DNA of 64,000 bases from Rhizobium sp. SL86. Its GTDB lineage: Bacteria; Pseudomonadota; Alphaproteobacteria; Rhizobiales; Rhizobiaceae. The stretch is from positions 2,419,501 through 2,483,500 of the forward strand of contig NZ_JAPPRJ010000001.1 of assembly GCF_026672545.1 (NCBI RefSeq), given 5' to 3'. The position numbers and the translations under genes were made by a program. Below, piece by piece: positions 53,568 through 62,857 of this stretch (positions are counted from its first letter, which is position 1; the number at the start of each line of letters is the position of its first letter). The notes under the pieces are model-generated. The model saw nothing but the letters and a program-made list of their open reading frames with translations. It did no database searches and was not told where the DNA came from.

Positions 53568-54920
53568 ATGGCACGTCGTTACTTTGGCACGGATGGCATT
53601 CGCGGACAGTCGAACGTTTTCCCCATGACCCCGGATCTCGCCATGCGCGTTGGGATCGCGGTCGGGACGATCTTCCGGCGCGGCAACCACCGTCATCGCG
53701 TCGTCATCGGCAAGGATACGCGCCTGTCCGGTTACATGCTGGAAAATGCGCTGGTGGCCGGTTTCACCGCTGCCGGGCTCGACGTTTTCCTGCTCGGCCC
53801 GATCCCGACGCCTGCCGTTGCCATGTTGACCCGGTCTTTGCGCGCCGATATCGGCGTGATGATCTCGGCCTCGCACAATCCGTTTGCCGATAACGGCATC
53901 AAGCTTTTCGGCCCGGATGGCTACAAGCTGTCCGACGAGCTGGAGCTGGAAATCGAGGACCTGCTCGACAAGGATCTTTATTCGCAGCTTGCCAAGCCGA
54001 GCGAGATCGGCCGGGCAAAGCGCGTTGATGGCGACATCTATCGTTACATCGAATTCGTCAAGCGCACACTGCCGCGCGACGTCACCCTGTCCGGGCTGCG
54101 CATCGCCATCGATTGCGCCAATGGCGCGGCCTACAAGGTGGCGCCGGCAGCGCTCTGGGAACTCGGCGCGGATGTGGTGACCATCGGCAACACGCCAAAC
54201 GGCACCAACATCAATCTCGACTGCGGTTCGACGAGCCCGGAGGCGCTGCGCAACAAGGTGCACGAGGTGCGTGCCGATATCGGCATCGCGCTCGATGGTG
54301 ACGCCGACCGGGTGATCATCGTCGACGAAAACGGCAGCATCATCGACGGCGACCAGCTGATGGCGGTGATTGCCGAAAGCTGGGCCGAGGATGAAAAGCT
54401 GCGCGGTGGCGGCATTGTCGCAACCGTCATGTCCAATCTCGGTCTCGAGCGTTTCCTGCAGGGCAGGGGCTTGAGCTTGGCGCGCACCAAGGTTGGCGAC
54501 CGTTATGTGGTCGAGCATATGCGCAACCACGATTTCAACGTCGGCGGCGAACAGTCCGGCCATATCGTCCTGTCCGATTTTGGCACGACGGGTGACGGCC
54601 TGGTGGCGGCGCTGCAGATTCTCGCCCGCGTCAAGCGGCTGGGGCTCTCCGTCAGCGAAGTGTGCCGCCGGTTCGAGCCTGTGCCGCAGCTGCTGCGCAA
54701 TGTGCGGATCGGTGGCGGCAAGCCGCTCGAAGACATCATCGTGCGACAGGCGATCGAAAGCGCGGAAGCCGAACTCGGCGCAAAGGGCCGCCTCGTCATC
54801 CGTCCTTCCGGCACGGAGCCACTCATCCGCGTGATGGCGGAAGGCGATGACCGCGCCCAGATCGAACGCATCGTCGGCGATCTCGTCGGTGCGATCTCGA
54901 ATGTGCGCACCGCCGCCTGA
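53568..54920 (+). CDS. glmM: Phosphoglucosamine mutase
   Basis: A 450-residue enzyme converting glucosamine-6-P to glucosamine-1-P for UDP-GlcNAc, hence cell wall and lipopolysaccharide. It begins [16 protein letters not shown]. The phosphorylated serine is Ser102 in [15 protein letters not shown]. The metal loop [12 protein letters not shown], the sugar loop [13 protein letters not shown] and the phosphate loop [15 protein letters not shown] are complete. It follows ftsH as in most rhizobia. Confidence 0.97.
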   Translation: MARRYFGTDGIRGQSNVFPMTPDLAMRVGIAVGTIFRRGNHRHRVVIGKDTRLSGYMLENALVAGFTAAGLDVFLLGPIPTPAVAMLTRSLRADIGVMISASHNPFADNGIKLFGPDGYKLSDELELEIEDLLDKDLYSQLAKPSEIGRAKRVDGDIYRYIEFVKRTLPRDVTLSGLRIAIDCANGAAYKVAPAALWELGADVVTIGNTPNGTNINLDCGSTSPEALRNKVHEVRADIGIALDGDADRVIIVDENGSIIDGDQLMAVIAESWAEDEKLRGGGIVATVMSNLGLERFLQGRGLSLARTKVGDRYVVEHMRNHDFNVGGEQSGHIVLSDFGTTGDGLVAALQILARVKRLGLSVSEVCRRFEPVPQLLRNVRIGGGKPLEDIIVRQAIESAEAELGAKGRLVIRPSGTEPLIRVMAEGDDRAQIERIVGDLVGAISNVRTAA

Positions 54921-54947
54921 TTTTCGGCCACACCCTCAGTCTTCCTC

Positions 54948-54970
54948 AAGGCCCGCTGCGTGCGGGCCTT
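54948..54970 (+). terminator. Terminator of glmM
   Basis: AAGGCCCGC (54948-54956), loop TGCGT, GCGGGCCTT (54962-54970), then a T run. Confidence 0.9.
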
Positions 54971-55020
54971 TTTTGTGCCTGTCGAAGAGGTTGTCATTCA
55001 ACCTTTACGGGTTGTTATCC

Positions 55021-55035
55021 TTAAGTGCTCCTTAA
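55021..55035. promoter_or_regulatory. CtrA-type box upstream of the outer-membrane protein gene
   Basis: TTAA (55021-55024), seven bases, TTAA (55032-55035), with two more TTAA within 45 bases downstream (55046, 55064). It lies 82-96 bases before the coding start. Confidence 0.6.
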
Positions 55036-55116
55036 CCTTTATCGTTAATGATCATGTCCAGATTTAAGGAAGACCGACGCTACGTGCGCGCACATTTCGA
55101 ACCTGGAGTAGGAGCC

Positions 55117-55968
55117 ATGAAAAAGACCTTGATGGGCGCGCTTGCCATTGCATTGGCAGCAAGCGCGGCACACTCGGCAGACTTATATCAGCCGCAGCCG
55201 GAACCGGTTTATACCGATGTCCCGGAAGTGGTTGTCCAGCAGTCGTCGAGCGGCTGGTACCTGCGCGGCGATATCGGCTATGGATTTACCGATTTTGACG
55301 GCGCCAATTTTTACCAGGGCAATTACACCGGTTCCAAGACGGATTTCCATACCGCCAAGCTGCGTGACGGCCTGACGCTCGGCGTCGGTGTTGGTTACCA
55401 GGTCAACAGCTACCTGCGCACCGACCTGACCTTCGACTACCTGAACAAGACCGATTTCGAGGGCTCCACCAAGGGCAGCGGCGCTTCGTTCGGCGCTTGC
55501 GTTGGTCCCTGCACCTCGCGCGATACGTCCAGCATGCGCGCCTACAGCCTGCTGGCCAATGCTTATGTCGATCTCGGCACCTATGGTTATGTCACGCCTT
55601 ATGTCGGCGGCGGTATCGGCGGCACCTATGTCAAGTGGGACAAGCTGCGCAATACCTCCTGCGCCGACAGCGGCGCGGGTTGCGACGCCACCGTCGAGCA
55701 TGACGGCAAGGGCAGCTGGCGTTTCACCTATGCCTTGATGGCCGGTGCGACGATCGACGTGACCTGCAATCTGAAGGCCGATGTCGGTTACCGTTATCGC
55801 CACGTCCAGGGCGGCGACATGTTCGGTTACGCCCAGAACGGCGGCCCCGGTTATGACAAGGGCTTTGATGTGCATGAGGCCCGTATCGGTGCCCGCTACA
55901 GCTTCGGCGGTTGCGCGACCCCTTACGTTCCGGAAGAGCCGCCACCGGCTCCGATCGTCTACAAGTAA
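55117..55968 (+). CDS. Outer-membrane beta-barrel protein (Omp25/RopB-like)
   Basis: A 283-residue protein from ATG 55117 (GTAGGAG upstream) with a signal peptide (MKKTLMGALAIALAASAAHS). A proline-rich segment precedes an 8-stranded barrel with alternating strands (GWYLRGDIGYGFTDF, LGVGVGYQVNSYLRTDLTFD, YGYVTPYVGGGIGGTYVKWD, ARIGARYSFGG). Two cysteine pairs lie in extracellular-type loops (GACVGPC, TSCADSGAGC). The tail PEEPPPAPIVYK is rhizobial. Such proteins are abundant surface antigens. A CtrA-type box sits in its promoter. Confidence 0.85.
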   Translation: MKKTLMGALAIALAASAAHSADLYQPQPEPVYTDVPEVVVQQSSSGWYLRGDIGYGFTDFDGANFYQGNYTGSKTDFHTAKLRDGLTLGVGVGYQVNSYLRTDLTFDYLNKTDFEGSTKGSGASFGACVGPCTSRDTSSMRAYSLLANAYVDLGTYGYVTPYVGGGIGGTYVKWDKLRNTSCADSGAGCDATVEHDGKGSWRFTYALMAGATIDVTCNLKADVGYRYRHVQGGDMFGYAQNGGPGYDKGFDVHEARIGARYSFGGCATPYVPEEPPPAPIVYK

Positions 55969-55986
55969 GATTCTGCCAGACAGCAG

Positions 55987-56018
55987 AAAGGCCGCCCGGA
56001 GTGTTTCGGGCGGCCTTT
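55987..56018. terminator. Terminator between the barrel protein and DoxX
   Basis: AAAGGCCGCCCG (55987-55998), 8 bases, CGGGCGGCCTTT (56007-56018), T-rich on both sides; it can serve both convergent genes. Confidence 0.85.
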
Positions 56019-56045
56019 TGCGTTTGTCGTCGATGCGTCAGCGGT

Positions 56046-56639
56046 TCAGAACTCGCGTTTCATGAAAAGCTTGTCCATCGACCAGTAACCGCCGCCGAAA
56101 GCGGCGAAAAAGAAGGCGCCGCCGCACCAGAAAAGCGAGGCCAGTTCCGCTTTTGTCTGTACCTGCTCCAGGAACTTGGTTCCGCCGTCCATCAGGCGTT
56201 TTGTCGCTTCCGGGGTGAAGAATTCACTGCCGCCCTTCAGTGCCGCAATGCCCTCATTGGTCAGGAAAGCGTGCCCATAAGGGAAGGCGAAGTGGAACCA
56301 CAAGGTGATTGCCAGCATCACAGCGTTTGCCAGCGCAATCGGGCGGGTGAAGAGGCCAAGCGCGATCAGGGCGCCGCCGAAAAACTGCATGGCGGCCAGC
56401 GTCGGCGACCACAGCCAGCCCGGATGGAAGCCAAGGTTCTCGACGAAACCGACCTGCGCCATCGGAGCCATGATCTTCGGATAGCCTTCGATCATCAGCA
56501 TGCCGCCGATCGCGACACGAAAGGCAGTCCAGGCGAAGGGCTGGGCGAACTTCTCGTAGAAACCGGCAAGAAACGGCAGGTAGAGGCGTCCGTTTTCTGT
56601 TGTTTTCGGCTCTGTGGTGAATGTGGTGTGCATGGCCAT
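56046..56639 (-). CDS. DoxX family membrane protein
   Basis: A 197-residue protein with four predicted helices and the DoxX pattern (TAFRVAIGGMLMIEGYPKIM, LAAMQFFGGALIALGLFTRP, NAVMLAITLWFHFAFPYGHA, ASLFWCGGAFFFAAFGGGYW). DoxX-like proteins are linked to quinone or redox metabolism. The start is ATG 56637-56639 or the second ATG two codons on. A TTGAT-N4-GTCAA box about 150 bases upstream suggests FNR/FixK control. Confidence 0.85.
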   Translation of the reverse strand: MAMHTTFTTEPKTTENGRLYLPFLAGFYEKFAQPFAWTAFRVAIGGMLMIEGYPKIMAPMAQVGFVENLGFHPGWLWSPTLAAMQFFGGALIALGLFTRPIALANAVMLAITLWFHFAFPYGHAFLTNEGIAALKGGSEFFTPEATKRLMDGGTKFLEQVQTKAELASLFWCGGAFFFAAFGGGYWSMDKLFMKREF

Positions 56640-56788
56640 GGTGGGTTATCCTTGTGCGTTGGAAATCATTTCGTCATGGGATTGCGTCTGCACGTCGCCT
56701 GCTGCCGGGATATCCTTTCAGCGCGTCGTGCCGGGCTCGGTGTTCTCACAGCCGATACCTGATCATAGAATTCTGGCGTCAATTGTTG

Positions 56789-56802
56789 TTGATTCAGGTC
56801 AA
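56789..56802. promoter_or_regulatory. FNR/FixK-type box
   Basis: TTGATTCAGGTCAA fits TTGAY-N4-RTCAA exactly. It lies in the 304-base region between doxX (minus) and serC (plus), which otherwise holds no gene and the serC leader RNA. Confidence 0.5.
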
Positions 56803-56879
56803 GTTTTTCTCCGCCTGCTGGGCCGCGCAAAAAAGACATTTGCGGTTCCAGTTGCGACTTGACCAAATCGGCGTGTTCC

Positions 56880-56940
56880 ACTAACACCGACGGCGGGACA
56901 CCCTTCCCCAACGAAGGGCTTTCTATCTGGAAGGATAGCC
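56880..56940 (+). ncRNA. serC-motif leader RNA
   Basis: Immediately before serC are GCGGGACACCC, a hairpin CCCTTC (56901-56906) with GAAGGG (56913-56918), and a second hairpin CTATC (56923-56927) with GATAG (56934-56938). The second loop presents the ribosome site GGAAGGA. This matches the known serC RNA motif of alphaproteobacteria, thought to regulate serC translation. Confidence 0.8.
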
Positions 56941-56943
56941 AAG

Positions 56944-58122
56944 ATGGCGACCATCGCGAAGCCGGACGTACGTCCGAACAATACCCATTTTTCTTCTGGC
57001 CCTTGCTCGAAGCGCCCCGGTTGGACGCTCGACGCCCTTGCTGATGCCCCGCTCGGTCGATCGCACCGCGCCAAGGTCGGCAAGACGAAGCTGAAGCAGG
57101 CCATCGATCTTACCCGCGAAATTCTGAACGTGCCGGCGGATTACCGCATCGGCATCGTGCCGGCCTCCGATACGGGCGCCGTGGAAATGGCCATGTGGTC
57201 GCTGCTCGGCGAACGTGGCGTGGACATGCTTTCCTGGGAAAGCTTTGGCGCCGGCTGGGTCACCGATGTGGTGAAGCAGCTGAAGCTTGCTGATGTCCGC
57301 AAGTTCAATGCCGATTACGGCCTGCTGCCGGACCTGACCCAGGTTGATTTCGACCGTGACGTCGTCTTCACCTGGAACGGCACCACCTCTGGCGTGCGGG
57401 TGCCGAATGCTGACTTCATCCCTGCCGACCGCAAGGGCCTGACGATCTGCGACGCCACCTCGGCCGCTTTCGCGCAGGACATGGATTTCTCCAAGCTCGA
57501 CGTCGTCACCTTCTCCTGGCAGAAGGTTCTGGGCGGTGAGGGCGGTCACGGCGTGATCATCCTCAGCCCGCGTGCCGTCGAGCGCCTGACGACCTATGTT
57601 CCGGCCTGGCCGCTGCCGAAGATTTTCCGCATGACCTCTGGCGGCAAGCTGATCGAGGGCATCTTCGTCGGCGAGACCATCAATACGCCCTCCATGCTCT
57701 GCGTCGAGGACTATATCGATGCGCTGAACTGGGCAAAGTCGATCGGTGGTCTTGAGGCCCTGATCGCCCGCGCTGACGCCAATGCCAAGGTCATCTTCGA
57801 TTTCGTCGACGCCAATGACTGGATCGCCAACCTGGCGGTCGATCCGGCCACCCGCTCCAATACCTCCGTGTGCCTGAAGATCGTTGATCCCGAGGTGACG
57901 GCTCTGGACGCGGATGCGCAGGCTAACTTTGCCAAGGGCGTCGTTGCCCTTCTGGAAAAGGAAAATGTTGCGCTCGACATCGGCGCCTATCGCGATGCGC
58001 CGTCCGGCCTTCGCATCTGGGCCGGTGCAACGATCGAGACCGCCGACATGCAGGCCGTCATGCCGTGGCTGACCTGGGCTTTCGAGACCCAGAAGGCAGC
58101 ACTCGCCAAGGCCGCCGCGTAA
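56944..58122 (+). CDS. serC: Phosphoserine aminotransferase, alphaproteobacterial type
   Basis: A 392-residue PLP enzyme making phosphoserine from 3-phosphohydroxypyruvate. It begins [20 protein letters not shown]. The PLP lysine is in [27 protein letters not shown] and [20 protein letters not shown] are family blocks. It is translated from the serC-motif leader; serA follows 98 bases later, completing the first two steps of serine synthesis. Confidence 0.96.
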   Translation: MATIAKPDVRPNNTHFSSGPCSKRPGWTLDALADAPLGRSHRAKVGKTKLKQAIDLTREILNVPADYRIGIVPASDTGAVEMAMWSLLGERGVDMLSWESFGAGWVTDVVKQLKLADVRKFNADYGLLPDLTQVDFDRDVVFTWNGTTSGVRVPNADFIPADRKGLTICDATSAAFAQDMDFSKLDVVTFSWQKVLGGEGGHGVIILSPRAVERLTTYVPAWPLPKIFRMTSGGKLIEGIFVGETINTPSMLCVEDYIDALNWAKSIGGLEALIARADANAKVIFDFVDANDWIANLAVDPATRSNTSVCLKIVDPEVTALDADAQANFAKGVVALLEKENVALDIGAYRDAPSGLRIWAGATIETADMQAVMPWLTWAFETQKAALAKAAA

Positions 58123-58220
58123 ACAGCGCCGATGCGTCCGGCTTCGCCCCGACAGGCGAAGCCGCTTTCCCGATACAGACTGAACCCTTTTTGCTTGAAC
58201 TCTTCTGAAGGAGGCCTCTC

Positions 58221-59816
58221 GTGGCACCTCGCGTTCTCGTGTCCGACGAACTGTCGGAAACCGCCGTCCAGATCTTCCGCGATCGCGGTGTTGAAGTCGA
58301 TTTCCAGCCGCAGCTTGGCAAGGACAAGGACAAGCTGGCCGAAATCATCGCCAATTACGATGGTCTTGCCATCCGCTCCGCCACCAAGGCGACGGAAAAG
58401 CTGATCGCTGCCGCCACCAACCTGAAGGTGATCGGCCGCGCCGGCATCGGGGTCGACAATGTCGACATTCCGGCTGCGTCGAAGCGCGGTATCATCGTGA
58501 TGAACACGCCGTTCGGCAATTCCATCACGACTGCCGAACATGCCATCGCGCTGATGTTTGCCGTTGCCCGCCAGATCCCGGCAGCCGACGTCTCGACCCA
58601 GGCCGGCAAGTGGGAAAAGTCGAAGTTCATGGGTGTCGAAATCACCGGCAAGACGCTCGGCGTCATTGGCGCCGGCAATATCGGCTCCATCGTCTGCTCG
58701 CGCGCCATCGGGCTTAAGATGCACGTTCTGGCCTATGACCCCTTCCTCTCGGCCGAGCGCGCCCAGGAAATGGGCGTCACCAAGGTCGAGCTGGACGAGC
58801 TGCTGGCGAAGGCCGACTTCATCACGCTGCACGTGCCGATGACCGACAAGACGCGCGGCATCCTCTCCAAGGAAGCGCTTGCCAAGACGAAGCCGGGCGT
58901 GCGCATCATCAACTGCGCCCGAGGCGGTCTGGTCGATGAGGCAGCGCTTGCCGAAGCCATCAAGTCCGGCCATGTGGCCGGTGCCGGTTTCGACGTGTTC
59001 GAGGTCGAGCCTGCCAAGGAAAGCCCGCTCTTCGGCCTGCCGAACGTCGTCTGCACCCCGCATCTTGGCGCTTCGACCACGGAAGCCCAGGAAAATGTGG
59101 CGCTGCAGGTGGCCGAGCAGATGTCGGACTACCTCGTCAAGGGTGCCGTTTCCAACGCCATCAACATGCCGTCGATCACCGCGGAAGAGGCGCCGATCCT
59201 GAAGCCGTTCATCCGTCTGGCGGATGTTTTGGGCTCGTTTGCCGGCCAGGTGACGGAGAACCCGATCAAGGCGATCGAGATCCTTTACGATGGCGTCACC
59301 GCCACCATGAACACCAAGGCGCTCACCTCGGCGCTGCTCGCCGGCCTCATCCGCAATCAGGTGTCGGATGTGAACATGGTTTCCGCGCCGATCATGATCA
59401 AGGAAAAGGGCATCGTGCTCTCCGAGGTCAAGCGCGACAAGACCGGCGTTTATGATGGCTACATCAAGCTGACGGTGACGACCGAAAAGCAGACGCGCTC
59501 GGTGGCCGGTACCGTCTTCTCCGACGGCAAGCCGCGCTTCATCCAGATCAAGGGCATCAACATGGATGCCGATGTCGGTCAGAACATGATCTACATCTCC
59601 AACACCGACGTTCCGGGCATGATCGGCTTCATGGGCACCACGCTCGGCAATGCCGGCGTCAACATCGCCAACTTCCAGCTCGGCCGCGAAAAGGAAGGCG
59701 GCGACGCGATCGCGCTGCTTTACGTCGACGGCATGGTGGACAAGGCGGTTCTCGACCAGCTGACCGCAAATCCGGCGATCAAGCAGGCAAAGCCGCTCAC
59801 CTTCAACGTCGACTGA
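58221..59816 (+). CDS. serA: D-3-phosphoglycerate dehydrogenase
   Basis: A 531-residue NAD-dependent enzyme of the long type. The substrate domain (VLVSDELSETAVQIFRDRG) precedes a Rossmann domain with GVIGAGNIGSIVCSRAIGLK. The catalytic region has INCARGGLVDEAALAEAI (Arg), FDVFEVEPAKESPLFGL (Glu) and PHLGASTTEAQENVALQ (His). An intervening domain and a C-terminal ACT domain (TDVPGMIGFMGTTLGNAGVN) suggest serine feedback control. Confidence 0.96.
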   Translation: MAPRVLVSDELSETAVQIFRDRGVEVDFQPQLGKDKDKLAEIIANYDGLAIRSATKATEKLIAAATNLKVIGRAGIGVDNVDIPAASKRGIIVMNTPFGNSITTAEHAIALMFAVARQIPAADVSTQAGKWEKSKFMGVEITGKTLGVIGAGNIGSIVCSRAIGLKMHVLAYDPFLSAERAQEMGVTKVELDELLAKADFITLHVPMTDKTRGILSKEALAKTKPGVRIINCARGGLVDEAALAEAIKSGHVAGAGFDVFEVEPAKESPLFGLPNVVCTPHLGASTTEAQENVALQVAEQMSDYLVKGAVSNAINMPSITAEEAPILKPFIRLADVLGSFAGQVTENPIKAIEILYDGVTATMNTKALTSALLAGLIRNQVSDVNMVSAPIMIKEKGIVLSEVKRDKTGVYDGYIKLTVTTEKQTRSVAGTVFSDGKPRFIQIKGINMDADVGQNMIYISNTDVPGMIGFMGTTLGNAGVNIANFQLGREKEGGDAIALLYVDGMVDKAVLDQLTANPAIKQAKPLTFNVD

Positions 59817-59842
59817 GCCTGATTTTCCAAGACTGACAAGAG

Positions 59843-59876
59843 AAAAGCCCGGTGCGAGACCTCGCACCGGGCTTTT
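59843..59876 (+). terminator. Terminator of serCA
   Basis: Arms AAAAGCCCGGTGCGAG (59843-59858) and CTCGCACCGGGCTTTT (59861-59876), perfect, then T and CGT. Confidence 0.92.
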
Positions 59877-60012
59877 TCGTGTCGGATGTCGTCATTTCCG
59901 GTCAATTTTTCTCATAACACCGAAAAATCGGGTCGAACCTCTAAAAGCGTCAACCGTTGATCGCTATATGGGAGCCATAACCCGCGAAAAGCGGAACTGT
60001 GAGGAGAAAGAA

Positions 60013-61029
60013 ATGTTTTCGACGCTTCGGCGCTTCAAGCACGTCGCATCGGTGTTGGCCATCGGCTTGGTCGTGTCTCTTGCTGCCGTTGATTTTGCCG
60101 AGGCTCGCCGCGCCGGCTCAAGCGGTTTCGGCAGCCGTGGCACGCGCACCTTTTCCGCGCCGCCCGCCACCAGCACCGCGCCGGCTCCGGCGGCCCCGAT
60201 CCAGCGCACGATGACGCCGAACCAGGCGACCAGTCCGGCAGCGCAGAACGCAGCGCGTCCGCAGACAGCCCAGCCGCAGCAGCGCCGCGGCCTGTTCGGC
60301 GGTCTTGCTGGCGGCATTCTCGGCGGCCTCTTTCTCGGTGGCCTGTTCGGCATGCTGATGGGCCACGGCTTTGGCGGCCTTGCCGGCATGTTTGGCCTGT
60401 TGTTCCAGATGCTTCTGATCGGCGGCGCCATCTTCCTGCTGATGCGCCTGTTTGCTCGTCGTTCGCAGCCGGCAACCCAGTCGGCCAACGGTATGGGGCG
60501 CAATGCCTATCAGGCACCGAACGCACAGGGCGCCGGTTTCAAGATCCCGCAGATGGGGTCGATGGCCGGGGGTGCTGCGGCAGCCGCCGCGTCCAAGCCG
60601 CGCGCGCCGGGCGTGACTGACGAGATCGGCATCACCTCGGCGGATCTTGATTCCTTCGAGCGCCTGCTGACCGAAGTGCAGACCGCCTATGGCGCGGAGG
60701 ACTATGCCAAGCTGCGCGCTCTCGCCACGCCGGAAGCCATGTCCTATCTTGCGGAAGAACTGGGCGAAAACGCCACCCAGGGCCTGCGCAACGACGTGAA
60801 GGATGTCAAGCTTCTGCAGGGTGATCTGGCGGAAGCCTGGCGTGAAGACGGCAAGGAATTCGCCACCGTCGCGCTGCGTTACGAAAGCATCGACGTGATG
60901 CGCCACCGCAATACCGGCAAGCTGGTGCAGGGCAATGCCGAGGTCCCCAGCGAAAGCACCGAGATCTGGACCTTCGTGCGCAATCCCGGCGGTCAGTGGA
61001 TTCTCTCCGCCATCCAGGGTACCGATTGA
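60013..61029 (+). CDS. Tim44-like domain protein
   Basis: A 338-residue protein from ATG 60013, preceded by GAGGAGAAAG. An N-terminal hydrophobic segment (VLAIGLVVSLAAVDFAEA) may be a signal or anchor. A Pro/Ala/Gln-rich linker and a Gly/Leu-rich membrane region (LFGGLAGGILGGLFLGGLFG, MFGLLFQMLLIGGAIFLLM) lead to a C-terminal Tim44 domain (about residues 205-338: LDSFERLLTEVQTAYGAED, YESIDVMRHRNTGKLVQG). Bacterial TimA-like proteins are relatives of the mitochondrial import motor component; here it is presumably an inner-membrane protein of unknown role. Confidence 0.85.
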   Translation: MFSTLRRFKHVASVLAIGLVVSLAAVDFAEARRAGSSGFGSRGTRTFSAPPATSTAPAPAAPIQRTMTPNQATSPAAQNAARPQTAQPQQRRGLFGGLAGGILGGLFLGGLFGMLMGHGFGGLAGMFGLLFQMLLIGGAIFLLMRLFARRSQPATQSANGMGRNAYQAPNAQGAGFKIPQMGSMAGGAAAAAASKPRAPGVTDEIGITSADLDSFERLLTEVQTAYGAEDYAKLRALATPEAMSYLAEELGENATQGLRNDVKDVKLLQGDLAEAWREDGKEFATVALRYESIDVMRHRNTGKLVQGNAEVPSESTEIWTFVRNPGGQWILSAIQGTD

Positions 61030-61031
61030 TG

Positions 61032-61460
61032 TTATCCGAGCCGGGCGAGCGTCGCGTCGTCCGGTTCCCCGTCATAAAACTGCAGAAGGGCTTGGCCAAA
61101 GGCTGAGCCCTTTTTGCTGACCGCGTCGAACAGTGTCATCGAAGAACGGAACTTCAGATCGTCCGGCGAGCCCAGAATGGCATGGGCCGAGCGGTCCTTG
61201 TGGGTCAGCATGGCCTCGGTGCAGTCCCTCAGCCGCGCCCCAAGCAGCGGGTGGGCGAGGTAGGCCTCCGCCTCCGCCCGACCGGAGATCGCATAACGCT
61301 CTGCCATCGCCGAATGGCCAAGCCCCTCGATTTGCGGAAAGATGAACCACATCCAGTGGGAGCGTTTTCGCCCATCGCGCAATTCCTGGAGCGCCTGATC
61401 GTAAACCGGCTGCTGGGCGGCGAGGAAGCGGGCGAGGTCATGGGTATCGTCGGTCATCAA
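61032..61460 (-). CDS. DUF1810 family protein
   Basis: A 142-residue soluble protein. The family blocks are all visible: DLARFLAAQQPVYDQALQEL, SHWMWFIFPQIEGLGHSAMA, YAISGRAEAEAYLAHPLLGA, RLRDCTEAML and SMTLFDAV. The family is widespread; its activity is unproven to my knowledge. It is convergent with the Tim44-like gene, 2 bases apart. Confidence 0.9.
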   Translation of the reverse strand: MMTDDTHDLARFLAAQQPVYDQALQELRDGRKRSHWMWFIFPQIEGLGHSAMAERYAISGRAEAEAYLAHPLLGARLRDCTEAMLTHKDRSAHAILGSPDDLKFRSSMTLFDAVSKKGSAFGQALLQFYDGEPDDATLARLG

Positions 61461-61574
61461 GTGGGTCTCCTTGCCCTGCCAAACGGTCTTCTGGCGCGGC
61501 GGTTGCTGTCGTCTTCACCCTTTTGTCAGCCGGTTTCCCTTTTCCTTGCCGCACCGCACCCTAACTGCTGCAGC

Positions 61575-62702
61575 ATGGAACAACCTCTGGAATATTATAT
61601 CGAGATGGTGATCCGCTGGCTGCCCAATTGGCTGCTGAGCATGATGACGCTCATTGCCGCCGTTTTTGTCGGCTGGCTGATCCACCGCTTCGCCTTTCGG
61701 CTTCTGACCCGCATCGTGGCCAATCGCGATCTTTTCTGGCGCTCGCTGGTGTCGCGGACGGAACGGCCGCTCCGGCTGGCCGTGGTCACCTGGGTCATGG
61801 TGCCGGCCGTCTCCATTGCGCCGCTGAACGACAGCGAGACCGGCATTCTGCGCCACATCCTGCTGCTCTGTTTCATCGTGCTCATCGGCTGGATGTCGCG
61901 CACCACGCTGCATATCTGGACCACCGTCTATCTGAGGCGTTTCAAGCTCGATGCGGAAGACAATCTCTTGGCGCGCAAACATGTCACGCAGTCGCGGATC
62001 ATGGAGCGGGTGGCCGCAACGCTGATCATCGCGTTTACGCTGTCGGCGGCGCTGATGACCTTTCCGGCGGTGCGCCAGTATGGCGTTTCGCTGATGGCGT
62101 CCGCCGGTGTCGCCGGTATCGTGCTCGGTCTGGCACTTCAACCGGTTTTGAAGAACCTGTTCGCCGGCATCCAGCTTGCGATCACCCAGCCGATCCGCAT
62201 CGATGACGCGCTTTTGGTGGAAGGCGAGTGGGGCAAGGTGGAGGAAATCACCTCGACCTATGTGGTGGTGAAGCTCTGGGACTGGCGCCGCCTCATCCTG
62301 CCGCTCGGTTATTTCATCGAAAAGCCGTTCCAGAACTGGACGCGCGAGGGGGCTGCCCTGATCGGAACCGTGATGATCTATCTGGATTACACCATTCCCG
62401 TCGCAGATGTCCGCCGCAAGGTCGAGGAAATCGCCGCCGCTTCCTCGCTCTGGGATCGGCAGGTCGTCAATGTCGCGGTGACCGATTTCCGCGAAAACGT
62501 CATGGAGGTGCGCATTCTCGTTTCCGCCAGCGATGCCGGCAAGGCGTTTGACCTGCGCTGCGAGGTGCGCGAAAAACTGATCGCCTTCATCCAGCAGGAT
62601 TACCCGGCCTCGCTGCCGAAGGTGCGGGCGGAAAGCGCGGAGGGACAGGACGTGCGCACGGCAGCGCTCGGCGATGGCGCGGCGCGGGTGATGCAGTCGT
62701 GA
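61575..62702 (+). CDS. MscS-type mechanosensitive ion channel
   Basis: A 375-residue inner-membrane channel. I choose ATG 61575 (MEQPLEYYIEMVIRW); upstream frame lies antisense to DUF1810. About five helices precede the pore helix and beta domain, with YGVSLMASAGVAGIVLGLAL then QPVLKNLFAGIQLAITQPIR and the family's DALLVEGEWGKVEEITSTYV followed by VVKLWDWRRLILPLGYF. It resembles YbdG/MscM-like proteins protecting against osmotic downshock. No strong ribosome site is seen. Confidence 0.9.
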   Translation: MEQPLEYYIEMVIRWLPNWLLSMMTLIAAVFVGWLIHRFAFRLLTRIVANRDLFWRSLVSRTERPLRLAVVTWVMVPAVSIAPLNDSETGILRHILLLCFIVLIGWMSRTTLHIWTTVYLRRFKLDAEDNLLARKHVTQSRIMERVAATLIIAFTLSAALMTFPAVRQYGVSLMASAGVAGIVLGLALQPVLKNLFAGIQLAITQPIRIDDALLVEGEWGKVEEITSTYVVVKLWDWRRLILPLGYFIEKPFQNWTREGAALIGTVMIYLDYTIPVADVRRKVEEIAAASSLWDRQVVNVAVTDFRENVMEVRILVSASDAGKAFDLRCEVREKLIAFIQQDYPASLPKVRAESAEGQDVRTAALGDGAARVMQS

Positions 62703-62857
62703 TCAGCGCTCGAAGGGCGGGGCGCCGAAAACCTTGCGTTTTGGCCGTGTCCTTTCTATATCCCCGGTTCAGATGAAGGGCGGACGATCCCGCCGATGAG
62801 AATGAGCTTGAGCCGGCGCCATCTGTCGCCAGGGCAATGTCGAGCGAGAGAGTTCCT

